NCBI RefSeq assembly: GCF_029029525.1
Contig: NZ_JAKJSC010000001.1
Location: 558,001-622,000 of the forward strand
Direction: 5' to 3'
Source of the DNA: Labilibaculum sp. DW002
Lineage (GTDB): Bacteria; Bacteroidota; Bacteroidia; Bacteroidales; Marinifilaceae
Length of the DNA: 64,000 nt
How positions within the stretch are numbered: the stretch's first letter is position 1; each line of letters starts with the position of its first letter. Below are positions 38,600-46,337 of this stretch, piece by piece. The notes below the pieces were generated by a model. It worked only from the letters and a program-made list of their open reading frames with translations, was not told the DNA's origin and did no database searches. A program made the position numbers and the translations under genes.

Positions 38600-39016
38600 T
38601 TAGCTTACCATTTCAAACTCTGCTTGTAAAGCATTTAAAATCAATTCTGGAGTACGTTGAGGCTTTCGACTATCCTTATCTACAAATACAACAGTTGAAT
38701 CGGCTTTGCACACTTTTTCTCCTTTATCATTTTCAAAAACAAACTCAATATAAAAACGAGTAGTAGGTAACTTTTTAATACATGTTCTAATCGTTAGCTC
38801 ATTATCGTAGCCTGAAGGCTTTAAATATTTCAAGTTCATCTCAATTACGGGCATCATAATCCCATTATCTTCCAAAACTTTATCATTAACACCAAAGTTA
38901 CGCAGTAATTCTGTTCTCGCTTGATGACAATAGCTCACGTAATTACCGTGATACACGTATCCCATTTGATCAACCTCGTCGTAACGTGGTCTTATTTTAT
39001 ATTCGCCTGATATCAT
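38600..39016 (-). CDS. YbgC/FadM-type acyl-CoA thioesterase
   Basis: A 138-residue hot-dog-fold thioesterase. The catalytic motif RYDEVDQMGYVYHGNYVSYC carries the Asp and HGNY elements of the 4-hydroxybenzoyl-CoA thioesterase family. It hydrolyses acyl-CoA thioesters in the cytoplasm; chain preference is unknown. It overlaps the stop of the upstream MinD-type gene by 4 nt, so it is translated with the orp-like operon, although its metabolic link to that operon is unclear. Confidence 0.9.
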   Translation of the reverse strand: MISGEYKIRPRYDEVDQMGYVYHGNYVSYCHQARTELLRNFGVNDKVLEDNGIMMPVIEMNLKYLKPSGYDNELTIRTCIKKLPTTRFYIEFVFENDKGEKVCKADSTVVFVDKDSRKPQRTPELILNALQAEFEMVS

Positions 39017-39900
39017 TTCTTTGCTTCAATTACTGGCTCTGTAACATTGTGCCAAATTTCTCGAATTGTTTCTGAAATATTAGATTTAGGATCAAATTCA
39101 ACAATTGTTTTCTTTGCTACAATAGATTCTACCATGCATTCGCTGAAAGGTATTTTACCAATTACTTCAACTCCTTGAATAGTGAAGAAGCGTTCCATTT
39201 GCCCTGTTATTTCAGGGTTAATATCATGCTTATTGATAACCGCATACATTGGAACAGAAAAACTTTTTACCAGTTCCATTAATCGAATTGCATCATGAAA
39301 ACCGGATTTACTTGGTTCCGTAATTAAAATTATTTTATCGGCACCAGTAACCGATGCAATTGCAGCGCAGCCAACTCCTGGAGGTCCATCATTCAATATA
39401 AAATCGGCATTTATACTACGAGCTTTTTCTTTGGCTTTTTTTCTAACTACCGAAACCAGCTTACCTGAATTCTCCTCACCGGGACCCATTTTCGCATGCA
39501 AAAGAGAACCAAAGCGAGTATCAGAAACGAACCAATGGTTATTTATACTGTGCTCCGAATCGATCGCTTGAACAGGACAAATTCTTTCACAAAGTCTGCA
39601 ACCTTCGCACTCAAATGGATTTATCTCTAATCCACCTTGCGTTTTATAATGAATTGCCCCAAAGCGACACTCGGCTTTACATATCCCACAATTGGTGCAA
39701 ATCTCGGTATCAATACTTGCAATTCGAGCACCTTGAAAAACATGAGTCTCCTTGATTTTCGGTTCTAAAATTAAATGAAGATCTGGAGCATCTACATCAA
39801 TATCAGCAAATACTGTATTGGAAGCAACCGAAGCTAAAGCTGCAGTTAACCCCGTTTTTCCTGTTCCGCCTTTACCGCTAAGTATGGTAATTTCAATCAT
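39013..39900 (-). CDS. MinD-superfamily ATPase with inserted ferredoxin domain (copy 1)
   Basis: A 295-residue P-loop ATPase with deviant Walker A SGKGGTGKTGL. Residues 60-115 are an inserted two-cluster ferredoxin with CTNCGICKAEC and CEGCRLCERIC. NDGPPGVGC is the Walker B/switch region. The family (COG1149) is found in anaerobes beside NifX-like proteins and is thought to act in metal-cluster assembly or placement. It overlaps the next copy by 8 nt, and the two copies share domain order, so they may form a heterodimer. Confidence 0.92.
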   Translation of the reverse strand: MIEITILSGKGGTGKTGLTAALASVASNTVFADIDVDAPDLHLILEPKIKETHVFQGARIASIDTEICTNCGICKAECRFGAIHYKTQGGLEINPFECEGCRLCERICPVQAIDSEHSINNHWFVSDTRFGSLLHAKMGPGEENSGKLVSVVRKKAKEKARSINADFILNDGPPGVGCAAIASVTGADKIILITEPSKSGFHDAIRLMELVKSFSVPMYAVINKHDINPEITGQMERFFTIQGVEVIGKIPFSECMVESIVAKKTIVEFDPKSNISETIREIWHNVTEPVIEAKK

Positions 39901-40768
39901 TTTTCATTCTGTTTTTCAAGTAAATTGCCAATTTTAAATATTCTTGTTCAATTAGCGGTGGAATATTTGTAAGCAACTGCCCTTTTGCATATTGCACTGC
40001 ATATTCTTTATCAAAAGGAATCTCTGCAAGCAATTCTATATTCTCCTCTTTTAAATATTTGTAAACCTCTAAATCACCTAAACCGGCCTTGTTAATAACC
40101 AACCCGAAAGGTTTCTTCATTTCTTTCATCAGGTCTACGGTTAATTGCAAATCATATAAGCCAAAAGGTGTTGGTTCTGTTACAAGAATTACAAAGTCTG
40201 CTTCGGAAACCGTTTCAACCACAGGACAACTGGTACCTGGAGGCGCATCAAAAATGACAATTCCCTCTTCTACTCCAATACTTGATTTTAAATCTTTTAT
40301 AATTCGTGTTTGCATTGGTGAGCCAATACGCAAGCTTCCCTCAACTAATCTAGCTCCATTCTCTGTCCGATAATGTGTTATCTCTCCAATAGTATGATCT
40401 ACTTCTGCAATTGCATCAAATTTACACGCATGAAGACATGCGCCACACGAATGGCACAAGTTCGGATCAACAACAGCATAATTCACCGAGGGAATTATTG
40501 AAATTGCATTAAATTCACAGTACTCTTCACACTTTTTACAAAAAGTACATTTCTCTGTATTAATTTCAGGAACAGGCTGATTAACGACCTCATGACTTTC
40601 AACATTCGTATTTCTAAAAAATAGTAAATCATTTGGCTCTTCTACATCACAATCTACTAATTGAACATTTTTTGTCCATTTTTCGTCAATTGCAGAAAAC
40701 AAATTAACAGCAACAGTTGTTTTACCTGTTCCTCCTTTGCCACTAACAATAGCAACTTTATAAGCCAT
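39893..40768 (-). CDS. MinD-superfamily ATPase with inserted ferredoxin domain (copy 2)
   Basis: A 291-residue paralogue of the neighbouring ATPase. It has SGKGGTGKTTVAVNL, an inserted ferredoxin with CTFCKKCEEYC and CHSCGACLHAC, and IFDAPPGTSCPV. All eight cluster cysteines are present. The paired arrangement of two such ATPases is typical of orp-like loci in anaerobes. The start overlaps the end of the DUF89 gene by 11 nt. Confidence 0.92.
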   Translation of the reverse strand: MAYKVAIVSGKGGTGKTTVAVNLFSAIDEKWTKNVQLVDCDVEEPNDLLFFRNTNVESHEVVNQPVPEINTEKCTFCKKCEEYCEFNAISIIPSVNYAVVDPNLCHSCGACLHACKFDAIAEVDHTIGEITHYRTENGARLVEGSLRIGSPMQTRIIKDLKSSIGVEEGIVIFDAPPGTSCPVVETVSEADFVILVTEPTPFGLYDLQLTVDLMKEMKKPFGLVINKAGLGDLEVYKYLKEENIELLAEIPFDKEYAVQYAKGQLLTNIPPLIEQEYLKLAIYLKNRMKND

Positions 40769-41618
40769 AGTTTCCTCTCTTATTTTCAGTAATAACCAAG
40801 TCTCTCTTTTTTACACCAAGTTTATTAGCCATTAAATCACATTTAGTCATTAAAAGAAAGAATAGATTCACTCTTTTCTCATTTAGTAAACCTTCAAAAT
40901 TTCCTTGGCCTTTAGAAATCACTACATCAGCACTCTCAAATAAGGATTGTAGGTTTTCAGAACAATTCTCAAGTAATGTAGATGGAGCATCATGTCCGTT
41001 AGATATGACCGTACAAACATCCTGTAATCCTATCGAATTAGCATCTTGAAGAGTCACATCATTAATAATAGGTTCGTCACGAACAACAAATGTTAAATTT
41101 GGATGTTTTAAAGTTTCAATAAATAACTTATCGAATACAATTTCTCCTGCATTATCGCCTATATACAAAACACTTTTTGCCTTATTTATTGCATCGAACA
41201 TTTTGCATCGATCATCTATCGCAAACTCTTTCTTTAGAAGCGTTTCAATTTCAGCAAGAATATCATCAGGAACAGAGTGTGCTCCATAGTCAATAATATT
41301 TCCTATTACGGATAATTTTGCAGCTAAATGCAATGGGTTCTTGGCCTCATTTACTAACGTTTGCCAATTTTCATACTGTGAATAGAGCAATTCGTTTGCT
41401 TCTTTCTTTTCATCAGCATATAAGTTTTCTGTTGCAAAGGTTTTTTTTGCTAAACGATGCAAAAGCAAAGAAATATAAGGTGCTGATAAGGATTTACTAT
41501 TGGTGATAATATAATCTGCTTTTGTGAAAAATTCCTTTGCCTGCCTTGGCTCAGGTTTAAATTTCCCCACAATCTGTTTTACCGTTTTTGCTTGACAAAC
41601 CAAACATTCAGTATTCAT
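40758..41618 (-). CDS. DUF89 (ARMT1-like) family protein
   Basis: A 286-residue protein of the DUF89 group, which in other members are metal-dependent phosphatases acting on damaged metabolites. The N-terminal ECLVC and the core motifs LYIGDNAGEIVFDKL and DVVISKGQGNFEGL (with the acidic metal-binding region) are visible. I start at ATG 41618, one base after the preceding stop; a GTG four codons earlier is possible. Its place inside the MinD/NifX cluster is conserved in similar loci, but the role there is unknown. Confidence 0.85.
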   Translation of the reverse strand: MNTECLVCQAKTVKQIVGKFKPEPRQAKEFFTKADYIITNSKSLSAPYISLLLHRLAKKTFATENLYADEKKEANELLYSQYENWQTLVNEAKNPLHLAAKLSVIGNIIDYGAHSVPDDILAEIETLLKKEFAIDDRCKMFDAINKAKSVLYIGDNAGEIVFDKLFIETLKHPNLTFVVRDEPIINDVTLQDANSIGLQDVCTVISNGHDAPSTLLENCSENLQSLFESADVVISKGQGNFEGLLNEKRVNLFFLLMTKCDLMANKLGVKKRDLVITENKRGNYGL

Positions 41619-41619
41619 A

Positions 41620-41952
41620 CTAGTGATCACAACAGTTTGCAGTAAAACTGATACTCTTATTCAAAAATCCTTCTACCAATTGCTTTGCCTCCAAAGCTGG
41701 AGCACCAACAAATACGTTAACGTTGTTGCTGTTAAAAATCTGAATGGCTCTTCCACCCATTCCACCAGCAAGTACATCAGTAACACCTAAATTCGCCAAA
41801 AACGGAGGTAATTTACCTGGTTCATGTGGTGGTGCTGCAATTAATTCTTCCGCAACAATTGACTGATTCTCAACTTCCATTAATGCAAAATGGCTACAAT
41901 GTCCAAAATGTGCATCTAATACACCTTCTTTTACTGGTACTGCAATTTTCAT
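41620..41952 (-). CDS. NifX/NifB-type dinitrogenase cofactor family protein (copy 1)
   Basis: A 110-residue protein of the NifX/ORP fold. MKIAVPVKEGVLDAHFGHC and VTDVLAGGMGGRAIQIF are family motifs; FGHC and the C-terminal CCDH offer metal ligands. Family members bind Fe-Mo precursors or, in orange protein, a Mo-Cu cluster. No nitrogenase genes are seen here, so a nitrogen-fixation role is not supported. Confidence 0.88.
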   Translation of the reverse strand: MKIAVPVKEGVLDAHFGHCSHFALMEVENQSIVAEELIAAPPHEPGKLPPFLANLGVTDVLAGGMGGRAIQIFNSNNVNVFVGAPALEAKQLVEGFLNKSISFTANCCDH

Positions 41953-42089
41953 ACGAAATATTTTAATTGAAAATTCTGATTTTAAATTTCCTTCTTATTA
42001 ATAATTCAATTTTTAAAATTATAAAACACAAGCGCATACAAAAACAAATTCTTATACACTTGTGCTTAGGCTACTCAAGATAAGTCTGT

Positions 42090-42287
42090 TTACTGATCGC
42101 GCCCTAATCCTTGTCCGCGTCCCTTACCCCTTTTTGCTCCAAAACCTCTTCCCAAACCTCTTCCCGTAACTTTTTCTTCAGAATCATTCTGGGCATCTTG
42201 TTTTTCTCCTTGAGAATTGCATTTCCCTAATCCTCTTCCTGATCGGGAACCTTTTCCCTTTGGGCCTGTTCTGTCTAATCTGGGCAT
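42090..42287 (-). CDS. DUF5320-like small Gly/Arg-rich protein (copy 1)
   Basis: A 65-residue basic protein starting MPRLDRTGPKGKGSRSGRGL, the DUF5320 N-terminal pattern, with a single Cys in LGKC. The remainder is Gly/Arg/Lys-rich and likely unstructured. DUF5320 proteins occur with NifX-like genes in anaerobes. Its neighbour is a paralogue with the same opening. Confidence 0.8.
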   Translation of the reverse strand: MPRLDRTGPKGKGSRSGRGLGKCNSQGEKQDAQNDSEEKVTGRGLGRGFGAKRGKGRGQGLGRDQ

Positions 42288-42299
42288 CTTTACCTCCTT

Positions 42300-42485
42300 T
42301 TAAACCGATTTATTGCTCTTTAATCTTTTCCCTCTACCTTTACCACATCCACTTTTTCTTTTTAGGCCTTGACCTTCTCCTAATTTTTCTAGCAGCGTTG
42401 GCATATCATTAGAGGTGCATTTGCCAAGTTTTCGTCCTTTTTGGAATCCTGTTCCATCAGGTCCTGTTCCATCAAGTTTTGGCAT
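42300..42485 (-). CDS. DUF5320-like small Gly/Lys-rich protein (copy 2)
   Basis: A 61-residue protein starting MPKLDGTGPDGTGFQKGRKL, parallel to the neighbouring copy and sharing GKC. A second Cys is in KSGCGKGRG. The start is set at the second of two adjacent ATG codons because the paralogue begins at the equivalent Met. Function unknown. Confidence 0.78.
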   Translation of the reverse strand: MPKLDGTGPDGTGFQKGRKLGKCTSNDMPTLLEKLGEGQGLKRKSGCGKGRGKRLKSNKSV

Positions 42486-42496
42486 CATGAGAAATT

Positions 42497-42814
42497 TTAA
42501 GAATTTAAATTATCGATGATATTTTGAACTGTATTGTTATCATCTTTTAAGATTACCATTTGAATGTTGAATTTTTCGAGTAATTCTTTTGCTTTAGGTC
42601 CAAAATCACCTGAAATCACCTTCTGAACACCCAAATCTGCGACTGTTTCAACAGCCTTGGTTCCTGCTCCCGAAGCTGCATTTATACTTTCATTTTCGAA
42701 AAACTGAACTTCTTTTGTTTCTTCATCAAATAAACAAAACCAACCAGCTCGTCCAAAACGCAAATCAAAAATCGAATTCAATTGATCTCCTGTTGATGTT
42801 ATTATTGTCTTCAT
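42497..42814 (-). CDS. NifX/NifB-type dinitrogenase cofactor family protein (copy 2)
   Basis: A 105-residue paralogue of the NifX-like protein 545 bp downstream. It shows STGDQLNSIFDLRFGRAGWF and VQKVISGDFGPKAKELL. The Cys of FGHC in copy 1 is absent here (FGRA), so metal binding may differ between copies. It lies 4 bp after the DUF134 gene. Confidence 0.85.
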   Translation of the reverse strand: MKTIITSTGDQLNSIFDLRFGRAGWFCLFDEETKEVQFFENESINAASGAGTKAVETVADLGVQKVISGDFGPKAKELLEKFNIQMVILKDDNNTVQNIIDNLNS

Positions 42815-42818
42815 ATTT

Positions 42819-43223
42819 TTATTTGTTAATTAATTCTATAAGATTTGATTTACATGCTGGACATGCATCACTCTCAATGGTTTTAGGAATATTAAATCGA
42901 GCATGACATTTATTACACACATACCAATCCTTATCCATAATTGCATTTCCAAAAACCGTCTTAATTATTTTTGTTTCAACTAGTGCTGTTGCTATTTTAC
43001 GGCGAGCAGTTTCATAAATCCTTGCGAAGGTTGGTCTAGAAACACCCATGATTTCCGCAGCCTCTTTATGATTTAGTAAATCATAATCTGCTAACTTCAA
43101 TGCTTCGTACTCTTCGTAAAACAAGTCAATTGATTTTTTCGTACCTGCATTTACTCCAAAAGGCCTATAACCTTTAAATCTTGGAGGCTCCACTACTTTT
43201 CTTAATCGTATTTTTCTCGGCAT
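42819..43223 (-). CDS. DUF134/UPF0251 DNA-binding protein with zinc-ribbon tail
   Basis: A 134-residue regulator. The start MPRKIRLRKVVEPPRFKGYR and the sigma-like helix-turn-helix LLNHKEAAEIMGVSRPTFARI are DUF134 signatures. The C-terminal YVCNKCHARF with DACPACKSNL is a four-Cys zinc or metal ribbon. It is the first gene of the orp-like operon. Its promoter contains a perfect palindrome, which makes autoregulation likely. Confidence 0.9.
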   Translation of the reverse strand: MPRKIRLRKVVEPPRFKGYRPFGVNAGTKKSIDLFYEEYEALKLADYDLLNHKEAAEIMGVSRPTFARIYETARRKIATALVETKIIKTVFGNAIMDKDWYVCNKCHARFNIPKTIESDACPACKSNLIELINK

Positions 43224-43239
43224 AAGGAAATATTTTCAA

Positions 43240-43271
43240 CAAATATAATGAGAATATTCTCATTTCACAAA
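43240..43271 (-). promoter_or_regulatory. promoter of the DUF134-headed operon with operator palindrome
   Basis: Minus-strand TTTG (43268-43271), a 20-bp spacer and TATATTTG (43240-43247) form a consensus Bacteroidota promoter. The 18-bp perfect palindrome AATGAGAATATTCTCATT (43247-43264) fills most of the spacer, so a bound protein would block polymerase. The DUF134 protein is the obvious candidate ligand. Confidence 0.75.
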
Positions 43272-43302
43272 TAATTACAATCCTATCTAAAGACAAATAA
43301 AC

Positions 43303-43329
43303 AAAAAAAGAGAGGCCTTCTCGGGCCTC
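43303..43329 (-). terminator. intrinsic terminator after the SDR gene
   Basis: GAGGCC pairs with GGCCTC around a six-base loop, followed on the minus strand by a long T run. Confidence 0.85.
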
Positions 43330-43356
43330 AATATTTAACACTTATACTTAGCTAAT

Positions 43357-44124
43357 TTAAACTTTTTCTTCTTCGGATATAAAATGAGCAAATTGCTTCT
43401 CAACAGTTACAGGTTCTGTAAGATATAATTCTCCAACTTGTTTTGACATTACATCTGGAAACACATATTCTTTTCCCTCTATCAATCCGTTTACAATCTC
43501 TTTAGCAACATTAATAGGTGAATCTTTCTCCATATCCAAATCTTTCGTCATCTCTGTCTCAATTGGACCAGGATAAACGCCCATTACTAAAATATTATTC
43601 ATCAGTAACTCACCTCGTAAACCTTGCGTAATACTATGAACAGCAGCTTTAGAAGCGGAATACGCACCCGCAATAGGCATACTCGCTAAACCCAAAACAG
43701 ATGAAATATTAACAATTGCAGCACATTCTCTTTGTTTTAAACGATCAATTAATGAAACGGTAAGCTTTACCAGACCCCAAACATTAACTTCAAAGTTAAC
43801 TGCCATACTATCTAGAGTCTCATCAGAACAAAAGCCTCCTGCTTCATAAACGCCAGCATTATTAATTAATATTTCAACATCCTTCGTTAACCTTGTTGTT
43901 TTAATTATTGACTTATCATCTCGTAAATCTAAAAAAACAGGTACCAAACGATTCCCATATTCGGGTTTAAGGTCATCCATAGACTTTAAATCACGAACAC
44001 CGGCATACACTTTCTTAGCACCCTTCTCAAGTAACTCAATGGTAATAGCTCTTCCGATTCCTCTGTTAGCCCCACTAATAAAGACTACCCTGCCTCGAGG
44101 GGACACTTTAATTTCCTTCATCAC
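43357..44124 (-). CDS. classical short-chain dehydrogenase/reductase
   Basis: A 255-residue Rossmann enzyme. ISGANRGIGRAITIEL is the cofactor motif, LINNAGVYEAG the NAG motif, and IVNISSVLG with AYSASKAAVHS gives the Ser-Tyr-Lys catalytic set. The substrate is unknown. It is a single gene with a terminator. Two adjacent ATG codons could serve as start. Confidence 0.9.
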   Translation of the reverse strand: MMKEIKVSPRGRVVFISGANRGIGRAITIELLEKGAKKVYAGVRDLKSMDDLKPEYGNRLVPVFLDLRDDKSIIKTTRLTKDVEILINNAGVYEAGGFCSDETLDSMAVNFEVNVWGLVKLTVSLIDRLKQRECAAIVNISSVLGLASMPIAGAYSASKAAVHSITQGLRGELLMNNILVMGVYPGPIETEMTKDLDMEKDSPINVAKEIVNGLIEGKEYVFPDVMSKQVGELYLTEPVTVEKQFAHFISEEEKV

Positions 44125-44492
44125 AACCTCCTATTTTAATTCAAACCATTATTTAAATTGATTCTACCTAAAATACAAATATCCTCGTCCAATAGCAATG
44201 TAAATTATTCACTCATTCCCAATTTAGAATGCAAGAACATGTATCAAGGGGGTAAATGAACTATTTTTATTATCTTTGTTTCTGTCGTTTTATTTTGGCA
44301 ATTTCTTATCGGGGTGCGAGTAATCTATAATCTTTTCCAATAGCATTCCTGGCTGGAGATGAAAAGAAGTAAAACGTCTGATAACCGGACTCTAGAGACT
44401 AAATCTTTACGAATCCGGTTATTTTTATATTGTGAATAACCACTTGCATTGTAAAATGCAATTATCAAATACGAACCAAAATTATTAATAAC
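44125..44492 (+). other. trpB upstream region with candidate regulatory leader
   Basis: A 368-bp gap. It contains a -7 match TATCTTTG at 44271-44278 and a leader of about 205 nt. The leader holds a stem CTTTTC/GAAAAG with inner AGC/GCT pairs (44332-44366) and a terminator hairpin ATAACCGGA/TCCGGTTAT followed by five T. Short frames with few Trp codons were checked and none looks like a classic leader peptide. Confidence 0.55.
44378..44427 (+). terminator. leader terminator/attenuator ahead of trpB
   Basis: ATAACCGGA pairs with TCCGGTTAT around a long loop and is followed by TTTTTAT, about 65 bp before the trpB start. The segment GTCT...AGAGAC overlaps the left arm and could form a competing antiterminator, so premature termination may be controlled. 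Confidence 0.6.
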
Positions 44493-45698
44493 ATGTCAAC
44501 GAATTATTTCAAGACAAATCCTGATGAAAAAGGATATTTTGGAGATTACGGCGGAAGCTTTATTCCAGAAGTTTTAGAAGAGGAAATGAAACGAATTAAT
44601 GAAGCTTACTACTCCATTAGTAAATCCCATGAATTTATTTCCGAATTAAGAAGTATCCGTAAACACTTTCAGGGGCGTCCAACACCTGTTTACTACTGTA
44701 ATCGCTTATCAGAAAAGTATGGTGGACGTATTTACCTTAAACGAGAAGATCTAAACCACTCTGGAGCCCATAAATTAAACCACTGTATGGGTGAGGCTTT
44801 ATTGGCTAAATACATGGGCAAAAAGAAACTTATCGCTGAAACCGGAGCTGGCCAGCATGGTGTAGCTTTAGCTACTGCTGCGGCCTATTTCGGCCTGGAA
44901 TGTGAAATTCATATGGGTGAAGTGGATATCGCTAAAGAGCATCCCAATGTGATGCGAATGAAAATACTTGGGGCGACAGTTATTCCTGTTAGTCATGGAC
45001 TAAAAACACTTAAAGAAGCTGTAGATTCAGCCTTTCAGGCATATTTAAAAGATCCTATCAATACAATCTATTGCATTGGTTCTGTTGTAGGCCCTCATCC
45101 ATTTCCGATGATGGTTCGTGAATTCCAACGTGTTGTAGGTATTGAGGCTCGTGACCAGTTTGAAGAGATGACTGGTGAGCAGCCTGACAATGTAGTCGCT
45201 TGTGTTGGTGGTGGTAGTAACGCCATGGGTATTTTCTCTGCTTTCCTGGACGATACAGATATCAAACTTCATGGTGTTGAGCCGGCTGGTCATGGTATTG
45301 ATAAGGAAGGCCAACATGCTGCAACACTAACATTGGGCAAACCAGGTGTTATTCACGGCTTCAAGTGCTATACACTGCAAGATGAGAAAGGAGAACCTGC
45401 ACCCGTCTATTCTGTTGCCAGTGGTCTTGATTATCCAGGTGTTGGCCCCGAACATTCAATGCTTAAAGATCTGGAGCGAGCAGAATATCATCATATTAAT
45501 GATAAGGAGTGTATTGATGCCTTTTTCGAACTAAGTAGATTGGAAGGAATCATTCCAGCTCTTGAGTCGGCTCATGCTATTGCTTATGCAATTAAATTAG
45601 CCAAAGCTAAGCCTAAGCAATCAATACTTGTTAACCTTAGTGGTCGTGGAGATAAAGATCTTGACTATGTTCTTGAAACATATGGTTTACCAGAATAA
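44493..45698 (+). CDS. trpB: tryptophan synthase beta subunit
   Basis: A 401-residue PLP enzyme that condenses indole and serine to tryptophan. [20 protein letters not shown] includes the PLP lysine; [16 protein letters not shown] and [17 protein letters not shown] are the TrpB motifs, and [12 protein letters not shown] ends the protein. It is not next to trpA or other trp genes. Solo trpB genes in addition to an operon copy are known in other bacteria. It sits behind a structured leader. Confidence 0.95.
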   Translation: MSTNYFKTNPDEKGYFGDYGGSFIPEVLEEEMKRINEAYYSISKSHEFISELRSIRKHFQGRPTPVYYCNRLSEKYGGRIYLKREDLNHSGAHKLNHCMGEALLAKYMGKKKLIAETGAGQHGVALATAAAYFGLECEIHMGEVDIAKEHPNVMRMKILGATVIPVSHGLKTLKEAVDSAFQAYLKDPINTIYCIGSVVGPHPFPMMVREFQRVVGIEARDQFEEMTGEQPDNVVACVGGGSNAMGIFSAFLDDTDIKLHGVEPAGHGIDKEGQHAATLTLGKPGVIHGFKCYTLQDEKGEPAPVYSVASGLDYPGVGPEHSMLKDLERAEYHHINDKECIDAFFELSRLEGIIPALESAHAIAYAIKLAKAKPKQSILVNLSGRGDKDLDYVLETYGLPE

Positions 45699-45718
45699 AT
45701 AAATTAATATATTTTATT

Positions 45719-45746
45719 AATGCCATCCAATTTGGATGGCATTTTT
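45719..45746 (+). terminator. intrinsic terminator after trpB
   Basis: AATGCCATCC pairs with GGATGGCATT around a five-base loop and is followed by TTT-rich sequence. Confidence 0.9.
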
Positions 45747-45864
45747 CATATCTAATTAATCCCTCATACTAAAATCTATTTTTGTACGTTTGTATCTGAA
45801 CAGGAATTGAGCAAGAAAAATATCTTTTGTTCAGTTACTATTTTCGACTTATATTTACAATACT

Positions 45865-46281
45865 ATGGCAGAGCAATATAAATTTACAAAAGACTTATCA
45901 AAAGAATTCGAATTCATTACTTCAAGAAGTAGTGGACCAGGGGGACAAAACGTTAATAAAGTAAATTCTAAAGTAGAATTACGCTTTCCACTTTTTGATT
46001 CTAAAATTTTAACTGATGAAGAAAAACAAATTATTTTTGTGAAATTGTATCATCACATCAATTCTGATGGAATTTTATCGGTTACGGCTCAAAATGAAAG
46101 ATCTCAAGTACAGAATAAGGAAATTGCCATTGAAAAATTTTATCAATGGGTTGAAATCGCGTTAACTCCTGTCAAACCAAGAAAAAAGACTCGACCAACA
46201 AGGGCTTCAAAAGAAAAAAGACTAGAAGGGAAACAGGCTCAAGCTAAAAAAAAGGAAAGTAGAAAAAAACCTGAATTATAA
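45865..46281 (+). CDS. arfB: alternative ribosome-rescue factor (ArfB/YaeJ, GGQ hydrolase)
   Basis: A 138-residue peptidyl-tRNA hydrolase that frees ribosomes stalled at the 3' end of broken mRNA. GGQ at residues 26-28 (SSGPGGQNVNKVNSKVELRF) is the catalytic motif, and the highly basic tail (KPRKKTRPTRASKEKRLEG) fits the ArfB role of entering the empty mRNA channel. The length is typical of the family. It is a single gene converging on fumarase. Confidence 0.93.
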   Translation: MAEQYKFTKDLSKEFEFITSRSSGPGGQNVNKVNSKVELRFPLFDSKILTDEEKQIIFVKLYHHINSDGILSVTAQNERSQVQNKEIAIEKFYQWVEIALTPVKPRKKTRPTRASKEKRLEGKQAQAKKKESRKKPEL

Positions 46282-46288
46282 AATACAA

Positions 46289-46322
46289 AAAGGGTGACCC
46301 AATGGATCACCCTATATTTTTG
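46289..46322. terminator. bidirectional terminator between arfB and fumarase
   Basis: AGGGTGA pairs with TCACCCT; A-rich on one side and TATATTTTTG on the other. Confidence 0.8.
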
Positions 46323-46337
46323 TCCTAAAATGACTTC

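Noticed and set aside
41620-42814. nitrogen-fixation genes
   Set aside because: NifX-like proteins are present, but no nifHDK or other nitrogenase genes are seen; the family is broader than nitrogen fixation.
44285-44430. TPP riboswitch in the trpB leader
   Set aside because: GGGGTGC and GGCTGGAGA look superficially similar, but the conserved second half of the TPP element is absent and the gene is not thiamine-related.
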